This document shows positions 41,791-61,090 of a stretch of DNA of 64,000 bases, in pieces. This stretch comes from Lota lota. Lineage: Eukaryota; Chordata; Actinopteri; Gadiformes; Lotidae. The translations under genes and the position numbers were made by a program. The notes beneath the pieces were generated by a model that had not been told where the DNA came from, ran no database searches, and saw nothing but the letters and a program-made list of their open reading frames with translations. Location of the stretch: NCBI GenBank assembly GCA_026745465.1, contig JACYXH010000802.1, positions 2,281,501 through 2,345,500 of the forward strand. The letters are read 5' to 3'. How positions within the stretch are numbered: the first letter of the stretch is position 1; each line of letters starts with the position of its first letter.

Positions 41791-41876
<86 letters not shown>
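41791..41876. repeat. (CA)n microsatellite
   Basis: About 42 uninterrupted CA units. Confidence 0.97.
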
Positions 41877-41959
41877 CCACACAAAAACACACGCACACTG
41901 AAACACAACAGGTGATGGTGCTGTCTAAACTAAAAATCCACCAGAACACCACCTCCAAG

Positions 41960-42210
41960 GTCGTTTGGTGGCGCTAGAGCGCTCCAAAATAGATCAGAAG
42001 TTACCCCCACCACCACCCCCCTTCGCCCAGCCAATGCAGCGCATCGGCGGTCCACAGCATCAGGCAAATGAAGTGAGGAGAATCCTTTCAGCGGACGGCT
42101 GGGATACTGGCCACCTGTCTAGAATAGTAAGCAGTGAGCTCCCGACGACAGAGAACTGATAACGTACGTCTAATAGGCCAATAACGTTATAGTTGCGATG
42201 GGGGTGGGGT

Positions 42211-42248
<38 letters not shown>

Positions 42249-42289
42249 CTAAAAGCCTAGACTAGACTATATTTGGAGACTGTGTCCAG
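41960..42289 (+). promoter_or_regulatory. Candidate promoter with CCAAT boxes and G37 run
   Basis: Upstream of the CpG-rich block. CCAAT occurs at 42031-42035 and 42178-42182. A 37-nt G homopolymer (42212-42248) sits about 40 bp before the CpG-rich segment. Promoter status is inference from composition. Confidence 0.35.
42212..42248. repeat. G37 homopolymer
   Basis: Thirty-seven consecutive G, preceded by GGGGTGGGGTC. Confidence 0.98.
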
Positions 42290-42570
42290 GGAAATGATTG
42301 TGAGCACTCGCGGCAGGATCGCCTCTATGTCATAATTGAGAGTGTCAACTTTGGAGACGGTCGGAAGTGACATTTCAGCGGATCTTAAACAGAGCGTTGT
42401 TATTACTGCTCGTGTATTCTCGCAGCGCGTGTGTTTGTCTCTTGATTTTAGTATTTTGAGCGCTGGTAAAATAATATTGGCTACAGCCGGTTTATTTTTG
42501 ACTACACGCCGACGCCGACGTTTGCGCAATGACCTTAAGCGCACTTGGGAAACAACGCGCGCACAGCGAG
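42290..42570 (+). other. CpG-rich block, candidate first exon ending in a splice donor
   Basis: About 24 CpG dinucleotides occur in 280 bp, far above the flanks, and the block ends GCGAG|GTATGTG, a good donor with the GT at 42571. It would be a 5' untranslated or partly coding first exon of a plus-strand gene. The 111-codon frame across it (42336-42671) reads through the donor and is not taken as coding. Whether it connects to the exon at 63511 is unknown. Confidence 0.4.
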
Positions 42571-42575
42571 GTATG

Positions 42576-43367
42576 TGTTATTTTTCATCTATTTTAAAAT
42601 GGGTTGACGGGCTGTCAAAAGTTTTCTGTCTCAAGTTATCTCAAACAATTTCGTTCGCCGACAACAATTAGATGATTCCAGTGACTACAATTGAGCAGGG
42701 TGCAAGGGTGCACCTAATAATAGTGATTAACCGTGATTAAAGTTACGCAAAAAATCTGTTTACACCTTTTAATATCTCACTACATAGTTTAAAATCGAGT
42801 TTAAATGTTCCGCATCCGCTCATCCCCACATCATTAGGAAGTTGATGTTGATGTTAATCCCACAGCCTAAATCATAGCCTAGTGTATTCCCTGCTGTATA
42901 ATGTATAGCTTAATTAAGCGTTAGTAAATGATTATTTTATCTCACTTTAATTCCAAGGATGATGCAGTCCCTGTGCAATGTTATATCAGCTTGAGAGTGA
43001 GACACATAATTGGCTAAACATAAGTATGATCTCAAAGGTTGGAGCAAAGGGAAACTAGTACACGTCAAAAAATATTTAAATTGATATAATCAAATTAACC
43101 GGTACTCTGTTCTATGCCCTAGCACTAAATCAATTATGCATTTCTTGATTAGGATCTAATAAAGCGTCATGGTAGATTTTTACACTCCCCCATTGTCATA
43201 TCTTTTCTTCGTGTGTGTTATCTCCACTCCGGTTATGGTTGGAAAAAAATGATATTGAGAAAGTATATGCTATCACCAGCAGCCCCCCTATAGATGTTCG
43301 GGGAATACTTAAAAAGCCTCTGTACTGCAGGGTGTCTTCATCGGGTTAGAGAGCCAAAGAACTGGCT

Positions 43368-43368
<1 letters not shown>
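42576..43368. other. AT-rich DNA, no gene seen
   Basis: Unique-looking; possibly intronic if the block at 42290 is an exon. Confidence 0.35.

Positions 43369-43432
<64 letters not shown>
43369..43432. repeat. (CA)n microsatellite
   Basis: About 32 uninterrupted CA units. Confidence 0.97.
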
Positions 43433-43436
<4 letters not shown>

Positions 43437-45239
43437 GGGAAATGAGTGATGACGGTGATGGAGAGAGTGCGGCGTCTCTTATGCCATTGGTATGCTTGTG
43501 TGTGTGTTCTTATCCCCGTTGGCCTGGGCTGTCTCTGTGGGACACACTACTGTGATTGAGATGTGTGAAAGAGCTTTGAATGATGAAGGAAAGGAAAAAC
43601 GAAAAGAAAAACGAAGCGAAAATCTTCACACTTATTTATTGAAGGTCAAGGGGACTCCAATTATTTATTTATTTTCCTGTCCTTGAATATCTAAGTGCTT
43701 GTCTTTGTCGTTTCCCTAATAAGCGATAAAATGTTATCCTTCATATCATTTTGCTTTCACCTTACAAAAACCAAAAATTTGGTTTTTGTAAGCTTATAAG
43801 TTTTATTTTGTGTGCAGTCTCCTTCTCATACCATTCTTTTCCCTGACCCAGCGAGCACTGTGCGTGACTGAGTACGGCTTCATCTTGACTAAATTGGGGA
43901 CTTTTTGGACGTGAGTCATTTCCCAAAGTCAGCAGCAAACCATAATTGAGGAGGCTCATCCTGCTTAAATTGATCTTTAAACCTTATTTCAATGTTAATA
44001 GATGTAGATGTAGGGAAGGCAGGTCAATAACAAAGTTTAATATAATGGATATTCCCAGTCGGGGTCAATGCTGGGCTGAATCGATTAACTTGAGTAACAG
44101 CAACTTAGACTTCAACTGAGTTGTGGGAGTCCAGATGAATTAAAGTGTAACTGTGAAAGTAAAAGTGTGTCTGTCCGTCTGCACCTCAACTCTACCTTAG
44201 TGGAAGCAAAGGGTTTCTCATATACTTGGACTTTATCCGGCCTTCTAGATCTGAAGCATGGGAATAGGGTTTATTGCTCATTCTTTGATTGTCTTTCCAT
44301 GGCTGTGTATCTGGTATAGGGGAATCATGACAGGTGCTATAGTCTTTAAATCAGTCAGTATACTTGATCCTTCATTCCCTACTATAACTTGATTAGGTTC
44401 ACATAAAGTTATGAAATGAGCTACTCGATCAAGCGAGTAGCTCATTTCATAACTTTATGTGAACCTTTCAAGTTTCTTTTGTCACAATCTTTATTTACTT
44501 TAGAGGTTACCCAGAGTTTAGCTTAAGCTATCTGTTGGGGCCACCCTCAATCGTTTTGTCTTTTTCTGAGGAACTAAATGTTCTTTGAGTTACGTGGTTC
44601 AAATCACCCTGAGTCCAGGGTGGCTCCAGGCGAAGATCACAGGCTTCAAGTCTCAGGGAAGGTGGGCACCACAGTTGGAATGAAATGGCTTTAGTGTTGG
44701 GGGTAATTGCAAGTGTGATGTGATTAATGTCCCTCTTTTGGTTGGTATTTAGAGTGCGGACCGCTGAGCAGCTGTGATTAAACCACCTTTGAATACCGTT
44801 CCAAACATCCCACCTGGGAATTAATTCATAAAGGATGATTTATTTTTAAATACCACCATGTTATTTAATCAATTTATCCCGCATGCTATGAGTCTTGGTG
44901 ACCTCAGTGCTGGTCTTAAATTAACTTGTTTATGGTCTAAGACTTTGTCAGTCAAGTTGGACCCAAATTCTGCTGGGACTCAGCTGATAATTCTGCAATA
45001 ACATAATGAATTACAATCAAAGTGTGAATGTATGTAGATGCTCCTAGTCTTTGGACTTTGTAACTATTACTTTACATCTAATAAGAACTTTTGACACACC
45101 AGTATACATAAGCAAGACAGAGCTGTCCTTTGCAGCTCTGTCTGTCTTATTCATCTTGTGGTATCTTACATTTTAATCAGAGGTTTGAATATAAGAGATG
45201 GTGGCAGAGAAGAAGGTTAAAGTGTGTCAGTTTAAATTA
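43433..45239. other. Non-coding DNA with two strong palindromes
   Basis: No gene. A 15-bp perfect inverted repeat with a 2-nt spacer lies at 43761-43792 (CTTACAAAAACCAAA arms), and a 33-bp perfect one at 44395-44466 is listed separately. Confidence 0.6.
44395..44466. repeat. Perfect 33-bp inverted repeat, 6-nt loop
   Basis: Left arm 44395-44427 (starts AGGTTCACATAAAG) and right arm 44434-44466 are exactly complementary; the loop is ATCAAG. Confidence 0.99.
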
Positions 45240-45485
45240 GGTTCCAGAAAAGTTTGGGATTCGTATTGCTGCGCCGGCAGCACATTCAGCAGTCTCTGGT
45301 AGATCATTTAATTCTCCCGGTTTCTGAATCCTACAGCTACTCTGCAGTATTTGGTTGTTTGGTTGTAACTTGGCCCTGCGGTACTAACAGCTTTGTTGTG
45401 GCTCTGATATTGATTTGTTTACTCTCCCTCACCTGGAAGTTGCCTTGGATATAAGCGCACCTTCTAAATGACTCCATGTAAAGGC
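45240..45485 (+). repeat. SINE-like fragment
   Basis: Ends with 'gttgccttggatataagcg' then ccttctaaatgactccatgtaaa, close to the teleost SINE tail 'ttggataaaagcgtctgctaaatg' as I recall it. The body is unremarkable. Confidence 0.45.
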
Positions 45486-45589
45486 AAACCTTGGCATATA
45501 AAACAACAGATGGGTGCCATAGTTGTATGAGCATGTAGATCTGGCACTATAGTTGCCCCCTGATTATTTTGTTTAAATGTCAGTTGTGG

Positions 45590-45735
45590 GTGACTCAGTG
45601 GCTCAACCCGTGCTAACACCTAGGTAACCCCTTCCAGCGACCAATACTTTATTCCGACGTCATAATGCTACATGGCATTCCCTCTCACTTTCAACCCACT
45701 GTCTAATCTCTCTTCACTGTTCTTTCCATAAAGGC
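45590..45735 (+). repeat. tRNA-SINE-like fragment
   Basis: The phrases gactcagtggctcaacccg and 'ataatgctacatggcattcc' resemble a tRNA-derived SINE head and body. Weak. Confidence 0.35.
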
Positions 45736-50114
<4,379 letters not shown>

Positions 50115-50440
50115 GTGAACGCCAGTTAAGTCCCCGGAGCGAGAAGAATAAGAACATGAGAAGAATAACAACAACACAGACAAGGAGAATAAATTTGGCG
50201 GTTTCTGACAAATAATTTGTCAATTAATATCCTAAACATGGAACGGAAAAGGATATCCCTCAATCGGGAGTCCCTTTGCCTCTCCCGCCTCCTGCTGCTA
50301 AACCCGTGTAACTGAAACGGATATCGCTCCCTGCAAAGCATGCTCGGAAGTCCCTCCCTCTCTAGCCAATAACGCAAACTCATAGTACCCTGTTCCGTGC
50401 ATTCTGTCGTGAGATGAGAACGCCCTGGTAACCAGGTTAA
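50115..50440 (-). repeat. Dispersed repeat, copy B
   Basis: Inverted relative of 29335-29592. It contains on the minus strand ttctcatctcacgac, ttggctagagag, gagggatatcc and tccatgtttaggatatt. It is longer than copy A, with an additional 'gcgatatccgtttcagtt' block. Confidence 0.7.
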
Positions 50441-52441
50441 GTAGTGATCTGAACAGCAGTCTTCACCCTTAGTACTGAAAGAAGGCTGCTCGTCCACTTG
50501 TTTTCAGCCTTGGTTACTTGGTAACTTGTGTCATTTAACATATAGCCCCCTGGTGCCAAATAAGAAAAAAGATGGCTCCTCAAGAGGATAATGGATATCC
50601 TCTGTAGACAAGAAGCATCGGTACGGTTCTGGTGTGGCACTGATCATATCTTGAGAGATCCATGACCAGATGTCGGTGTGGACTGTGCAAGCAACAGCAT
50701 GGCCCTGTGATAGTGATGGCATATTGTCCTGGAAATGCTCAACAAACACCCATGAGAAATGAGAAAGGCTGGAGCGCAGTGGCGTCCTGTGACCCCAATG
50801 TAATCTGCAACAATCAGCGGCTTTTAAAGCGCTGAAGAGTGTGTGTGACTGTTTGCAGCCATGCTGCAAGAAAGGAATGCGGAAAAACATGTATTGTAGA
50901 AGCTATTGTTCCATCAGAGAATGCACATATCGAGTGACTGTTACCATGGTGGACTTCTAAGTACACTAATATAAGTGAGAGAATTGAATAAAAGGCCATT
51001 AAATGCAATTTCTGAATGCCTTTTATGTTTAAATCTAAAGTGAATCCTTTAAATGTAAATGTAATCTCGTTCATTGTTCAGGATTCATTGTATAACATAT
51101 TTATTTGAGCCCTAAAATAATGTATTTCTTTAGGGTTTAAACCGACATTTTTACATTCGATATACACAACATTTCCATACAACCTACATTTTATTGTGAA
51201 AGAAAGGGAAAACATTCAAAACGAATGGGTAAGATTCCTGGGTAAGATAAGTAAGATACTTCAATACTACACTATCAGCAGTGTTTACCTTTCAATATTG
51301 AAGAATAAATTTAAAGGCATTTAACAATGCAATAAAAATGTCCCTGATTTGCTTCGCTGAAACGGATAGGAGGATATGAAACATTCTAAACCGTTTTTTT
51401 TAACAACAACTAAAGATTTAACAGGTGCTCACGCTACCATCCAAAGTGCCATCCGTTATCTTGTACAATAATGAGGCTCCAGAAGGTGTCATGTCCCATC
51501 TGTTGCGTGGCGCAACTCTGAGCTTAAGCTCGACCTGTGTGAAAGCCAATTCAGCCTGGTAACGATATGACTATATTCATGTATGGAGCGCATTGAGGCA
51601 GCTAATGTCACACAATCCCAGAATGCAATGCTGCTATCTCGGCAGGGAAACCCAGTTCAGTGGCACAGTTTGAAGCGTTGATCTTTCCCCAAACTGCTTG
51701 TACTGTAATGGTCCTACTAGGATGATGGCTGGTGAGAGACCATGGTTCTCCAAACAGCTAGAAGTGAGTGAGTAAATGAAAAACAAACATGGAATCTTTT
51801 ATGTATCCCTGTAGAAAACCCATCTAAACACACAGACACACACGCACGACACCCGCACACAAACACACACACTGAGATTACCACACACACACTGACATAT
51901 TAAAGAATGTTCTCTACAAGAATTTCCAAAGCGTTGGTTTAAATAAATGGAACCTTCTTTGTTATGCCCCGATGTTCAATGATACGATACTTTTCTTTGC
52001 ATATCCTCTGAAGCTTAAAGGTGAGTTATGTCATTCAGGAACATTATTCCACTCTTGAATAGTGTTTTTATGTGTCACCGTGCTACTGGGTGTGTTAGGA
52101 TGTAGATATCTAACTTATATAATATAATAATATCATTATTCACATGTACATGAATACATACAGTACGCTCTTCATGTTAGAAATGCACTATATTAATAAT
52201 AATATGAATGATAATAATAGGATGCTTCGTTTTATGGATATTATTATTCAAATATATTTTATATAATATTTCAAATGTCAGCCAGACAGCCGACGATGAA
52301 GCCGACATTCGTTTAACACAGATCTAAAAGCCTCAAATTGGCCAACATTGTATCCCGTGTCCGTCTCTATGTGACCACACTAGTGCAATAGTGCACACTA
52401 GTGCAATCATCTTTCAGTAGCACTTTGTTTGATGTGGCTAA
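50441..52441. other. Non-coding DNA, no gene seen
   Basis: AT-rich. A CA-rich patch lies at 51820-51900, and a tandem 'actagtgcaatagtgcac' word at 52379-52405. No coding evidence. Confidence 0.35.
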
Positions 52442-53732
52442 TTAAAGGTACAATGTGTTACATTGACACTGCACATTTAGAATAGGTACTGCAGTCCAAA
52501 TTTACAATATTGAAGAGATTTGTCTCCACCCGTCCCCTCCTCCCAGACTCAAAGCTTACGCGGGATGCCAGGTTGAGGACACTGATCAAACACGAGTGCA
52601 AGAAGAGCCGAGTGCACAATTATTCTTTTTTGATAACGACAATCGACTACAATCCTACACTGTAAGTTGATCAGCTAATGTATATGTTTGCAATTTATTT
52701 ATTGTTTGCTTATTATACAGCAGCTAATTTGGCATTCGTTTTGAAATCCTTCTGTGCTCTAAGCTGTCTCCATAATTGAAATGCAACTCCAAGATTTACA
52801 CGTGTTTTAGCACGTCTCTGGTCAGTGAGCTTTTTCGAAAGAAGGCGAGGCTTTTTAGGTAGGGTAGAATCTAGTACAATCTCAGTTGATGCAGTTAGTT
52901 TGCTTGCTTCATTGGCTGCAGCACACTGTGTTTGTGTGTGCCAATTTGTTTTATATCTGGCAACCCGGGGTACTCTGAGAATAATGAAACATAAGACACA
53001 GGCCAAAACAAAAATGTTCAGATAAGGAATGGCACATGCTGGCTGTCGCATTGTTGTCGGAGAGGCCAGTAATTCAACTCAGCCTGTTTCCTAAATCTCT
53101 GATGTCCTATCATGGTCATTTTATAATTAAATACTGTACATTTGTTACATATACCTCCTTTAAAATGAGACATTGCTTTAATAGAGACATTATCCATGCC
53201 TATTTTTCTTGAGTTAGTTCTAGCTTGTAATGAAAAGATTGAAATATCAGGACTAGCATCAGCGCAGTTTAGGATAACCCATCTTACAGCATGCTAACAT
53301 GCTCTCTGCTATTTGCAAGCAAAAAACTAAGTCACATATATTATATACCAAAAATTGGAATCCTTATTTTTACAAACAACTTTATAAAATGATGTATGCA
53401 ATACTATGATAATAAAAGGGAATAAACATTGATACTATATGTTGCAACTCAGAGTCAATCTCATGAAGCGAAATTAACTGCAATGACCACTACACGTCTC
53501 AAGCACAGCAGCCAACCAAAGTAGTGGTTCATGGACCTAAGATCATAGCAACTCAGAGAAACTCATAGAAACTGTCTGCACCTAGAGAAGAGCCAATGAG
53601 CCGATTCTCTCTTTTTTACATTTACATTGAACCGTTTAATTGATGTAACTTGCTGACTGATGCTTAAATAGCAATGTTTTTAGCTGAGAAAAGGTTGAAA
53701 CATTTATAATTTGGTGCACAATGTATCTTTGA
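52442..53732. mobile_element. Candidate TTAA-bordered element with degenerate terminal repeats
   Basis: The left end reads TTAAAGGTACAATGTG. The reverse complement of the right end (near 53713-53732) reads TCAAAGATACATTGTG, matching at 13 of 16 positions. TTAA borders suggest a piggyBac/Kolobok-like target site, but the right border is degenerate (TTGA). A minus-strand frame inside (52713-53051) has a repeat-associated signature. Family not certain. Confidence 0.45.
52713..53051 (-). pseudogene. Transposon-associated ORF fragment (RVNxGxAFxxWRxL motif)
   Basis: A 112-codon frame begins with a hydrophobic segment (NIFVLACVLCFIILRV) and ends with RRAKTRVNLGVAFQLWRQLR followed by KDFKTNAKLAAV and a stop. 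The pattern 'RVNxGxAFxRWRxLRxxKGxKxDAEvA' recurs, from memory, in many predicted fish proteins tied to mobile elements. Here it stops just after the motif, so it is probably truncated. Function unknown. Confidence 0.45.
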
Positions 53733-57785
<4,053 letters not shown>

Positions 57786-57824
57786 AAGCGTATAAAAGTA
57801 AAAAGTAAAAATGTACATCAATAA

Positions 57825-58151
57825 GTGCCAAAAGGAGGCACTATGGAGGCTTTCGCCTCCATAAGCCAGTCACCATTTGAGCACGTTGTTGTTGGTTCTT
57901 CGGGCCGTAGGTTTACTGCTATAAGGAAAACCCATGCGTTTGCTCCATTGAGGCCTGACATTTATCCTTTGAGGTTCTTTACCCCAAAGAAGATAACAGA
58001 GGTATCTTTGTTAGCGCGTAACAAACTAGCCTTCATCAAAAGGATATACGAGGACATGCTGGCATTTAAAAAAGGGCCGTGCTGCACTTGTTATCAACAA
58101 ACAACGGCAGCCACACCGGGGACTCTTCAGCGGAGCTGGAGGCGTCATTAA
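57825..58151 (+). other. Unassigned 108-codon open frame
   Basis: An open frame beginning MPKGGTMEAFASISQSPFEH, with an inner ATG at 57843, and ending LQRSWRRH. Composition is protein-like (RFTAIRKTHAFAPLRPDIYP; EVSLLARNKLAFIKRIYEDM), and no other frame is open over the same span. I recognise no domain. It lies between a microsatellite and an hAT MITE, so it may be a relic of a mobile element. The segment 57842-57863 is a 9-bp perfect hairpin with loop TTTC. Confidence 0.3.
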
Positions 58152-58269
58152 CGGTTGTAGAATATGAAAGGTAGACGATTCCTCTGTGGTTTGCCTCTTC
58201 TTGTGGCTGGGGGAGTATATTCTCCTAAAATTTGGCTCAATATCATGTAGGCTTAATCATGCTAAAGCC

Positions 58270-58661
58270 TAGGGGTGAGCAACCCGCGGCTCTGGAGCCG
58301 GATGCGGCTCTTCCACCCCTCTGCAGTGGCTCCCTGTAGCTTTGAAAAAAATGGAAATAAATAATGGCTATTTTTTTATTTCAAAGGGAAGACCTCTTAT
58401 TTTTTATTTTTTGTTATTGTTTTCATATTTTGTCCACCAAAATAAACATCACATCCTACAACTACAAATTTCATAAATGCAACAGGCTAAACAATAGGCT
58501 ATTCGTTTTTTTTTTTATATAGTATGACTATATATACAACTTTATACGCTATGTTATCTTCATTTTAGGGGTCAAATAGGTTTTGTTGATCCAGATTAAT
58601 TTTATTTGGTGGGAGAAGGACCAACAATGGCTCTTTTGATAGTGAAGATTGCAGACCCCTG
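58270..58661. mobile_element. hAT-type MITE with 8-bp target duplication
   Basis: The left end reads TAGGGGTGAGCAACCCGCGG and the right end ...GCAGACCCCTG; the reverse complement of the right end, CAGGGGTCTGC, matches hAT terminal repeats. The flanks CTAAAGCC (58262-58269) and CTTTAGCC (58662-58669) agree at six of eight positions, the length expected for hAT. The interior has ctctggagccggatgcggctc, a phrase widely repeated in animal hAT MITEs as I recall. No transposase is inside (392 bp). Confidence 0.75.
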
Positions 58662-58669
58662 CTTTAGCC

Positions 58670-60540
58670 AAATAAAGAGTTGCAACTTTATCCTTTAAGT
58701 GGTTTGATATTTAATCCAGTGTTGGTTGTAATCACTACTATTTATTCATGTAGCAGGTGCTTTAATCCAATGCAATTTGAATCTTCTGAGATACATGTCA
58801 TGGATGCCTACAGGTAGGCTTTTCTTTATATAAATGAACTGCAAGCACATTTTTTCTGGTGTAATAGATTGAGATGTGTTTGCAGATTACATATTATCTT
58901 ACACAGATTCGTCCACTAGAGAAGGTTTTCAATCAAAACGGCCCTACTGCATTGACTAGCATGGCGTTATCAAAATGGCATACTGCAGCCACTCGTCCAT
59001 CTTCAGGCTGCGTCTGTGTCATTGTGTGTCATTCCACAGATGTAAGTTGTAAGAACAGCATTATAATGACTCTGCGGTTTATCATCAGAACACTTCACCA
59101 AGGTTCCACTTTCATTTCAAAGGAAAGGAAAGGAAAGTTTTGTGTTATTTCTTTCCCCTGCTCACGAGTATGAGCAGATCTATCGGCTTACGTTATTTCC
59201 ATAGATGCTTTGTCTTCCATTGTGTTCCAGCCCCACAGTAAAACAAGCAATAGTTGCCATGGTCACATGTAAAGCTACCTTTACTGTCACTTAACACAGA
59301 TGTTTTAGGGGACAAAATGGGATGACCCAATTAGTTGTTAGGGTTGATCCTGTGGGCCGAAAGAGAGATGTGCTTTTAGATAAAAAATTGTGTTGTGGAC
59401 GGTGTTGTCAACAGATAATAGAAGGACCATATTTATCAACCTTAATAGAGTTTTGAGTTAATTGAGTTGAAAGAAAATTTGATCCTATTGATAAAATAAT
59501 AGTAATATAATGGTAGTGCAAATTATATTATAATAACACAATAACACAATTATTTACATGTGAGTACATTTTAACACTCACAGGAAGATTAAATTGGCTG
59601 TCTAATGTCACCAAAACTGATCCACTGTGAATAGCAATTAAACAATGTCAAATGACAAAATTAAATTAAAAACGATAAACTGTGAATAACAAGTGAAATC
59701 GATGTCATAACATTTTAATAAAAAGAAATATGTATTTCTATTATCTGTAGAGACTTGGTAAACACAGTTTAAGTCCTAACTTATACCAAACCAGAACTCA
59801 GAACATGGCGTCATGAGAGGGAAAATGACTCAAAACTTCAAAATAGTTGTACAGAGAGGTCAAGGACCACAGGCCGGTGACATACTGATTTGCCCGTCGT
59901 ATGCTTCGTGGGCAGTAGCTCTCTGTCATTTATTGGCTCGTCTGAATTCTGCTTCCTCCTAAAGTTTAAGTGGGCTGTTCTCTTCACTGTAGTGTCCTGA
60001 TGGGTCACATCATTTTTCAGTTTTAAAGGCCACCTCGACACACCTTGTATGAATACAGCGCTTCACAAAAGGGCACTTAGGCATTAGTACGAAGCATTAA
60101 TCTGAGTAATGCCTCTTCATATTTTCATAAAGAGGATTGGGTAAAAAGCTAACATCAAGTCAAGCCATGCTAAAAAGGATTCACACATACACACAGGTCA
60201 TCGGTTATCCATCCTATCAAGCTTAACAACCACCTGGGAAAGACTGATGTGCACTTGAAATGTTCAATACATCTTGTTCTCCCTTTACAACAGTACAGAG
60301 TACAGAAGATGTAGAATGTACATCAAGAGAAAAAGCACAGCCTCTTTCTTTCGTTCTTTCTTTTTTTTCATGTCTACACTGACCAACTGTAACTATTGTC
60401 CATCATCTCCACGTCACCACCTCCACCTCAGCCCCGCCGCGGTTGCACAAGCCAGATAAACCCTTTCTGGATGTAGACAAATATGGATAGGATAATGCCA
60501 CATTTGCTGTGCCCTCCTCAAACACTGTGTCCTGGGTGGG
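58670..60540. other. Non-coding DNA, no gene seen
   Basis: AT-rich unique-looking sequence. The 99-codon frame at 58874-59173 has no recognisable features. Confidence 0.35.
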
Positions 60541-60541
60541 A

Positions 60542-60566
60542 GGGGGGGGGGGGGGGGGGGGGGGGA
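60542..60566. repeat. G25 homopolymer
   Basis: Twenty-five consecutive G. Confidence 0.97.
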
Positions 60567-61072
60567 GAGGACTGAGGTTGCTTCTGTTTAAACATCCCTA
60601 AAGCTTTATAGACGCAATAGAAAAAGGAAAAAAGACTTAGCATACAAAACGGGGAAATGTTTCTCATATATTAATTTCTCCAAGCTAGTTTTTTTTCTCT
60701 TTCTTCTCTGTTTCAGTAAATAACCCAGCATTTTATAATATAAAGGCTTGGCTTTTAATACACCCACTGCATTTCTTGTGCTTACATTTTGAAAAAGAAC
60801 TAATTTGGACGTGGACTAGAAAGAAAAGACGCTAGTTTCTTATGTGCATACATTAACAACAGCTCCTACAGGGAATCAACCCCCTAGGAATCCTATGTAT
60901 GTGCACTACGTGGTGCCAACATGCCCTCTCTTGAGGACAGTTCCTTTGGATTGCCAATCACAGCGATTTGAATTTTCGTAAGGGGACAACTGATCCAAAC
61001 CCTGATTGTACAGATCGGTATAGTGCGTACCGTTTAATTTCCAATTGAGTGTCTCCTATAGGCATGTCAGCA
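60567..61072. other. Non-coding DNA
   Basis: Unique AT-rich sequence, no gene seen. Confidence 0.3.
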
Positions 61073-61090
61073 CCCCCCCCCCCCCCCCCC
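61073..61090. repeat. C18 homopolymer
   Basis: Eighteen consecutive C. Confidence 0.97.

Noticed and set aside
42336-42671. 111-codon frame across the CpG-rich block
   Set aside because: It reads through the best splice donor into AT-rich intron-like sequence and has no recognisable domain.
50126-50890. Minus-strand frames of 119-123 codons
   Set aside because: The first lies in dispersed repeat copy B; its counterpart in copy A has no matching frame. The second (50531-50890) lies in non-coding flank with no recognisable domain.
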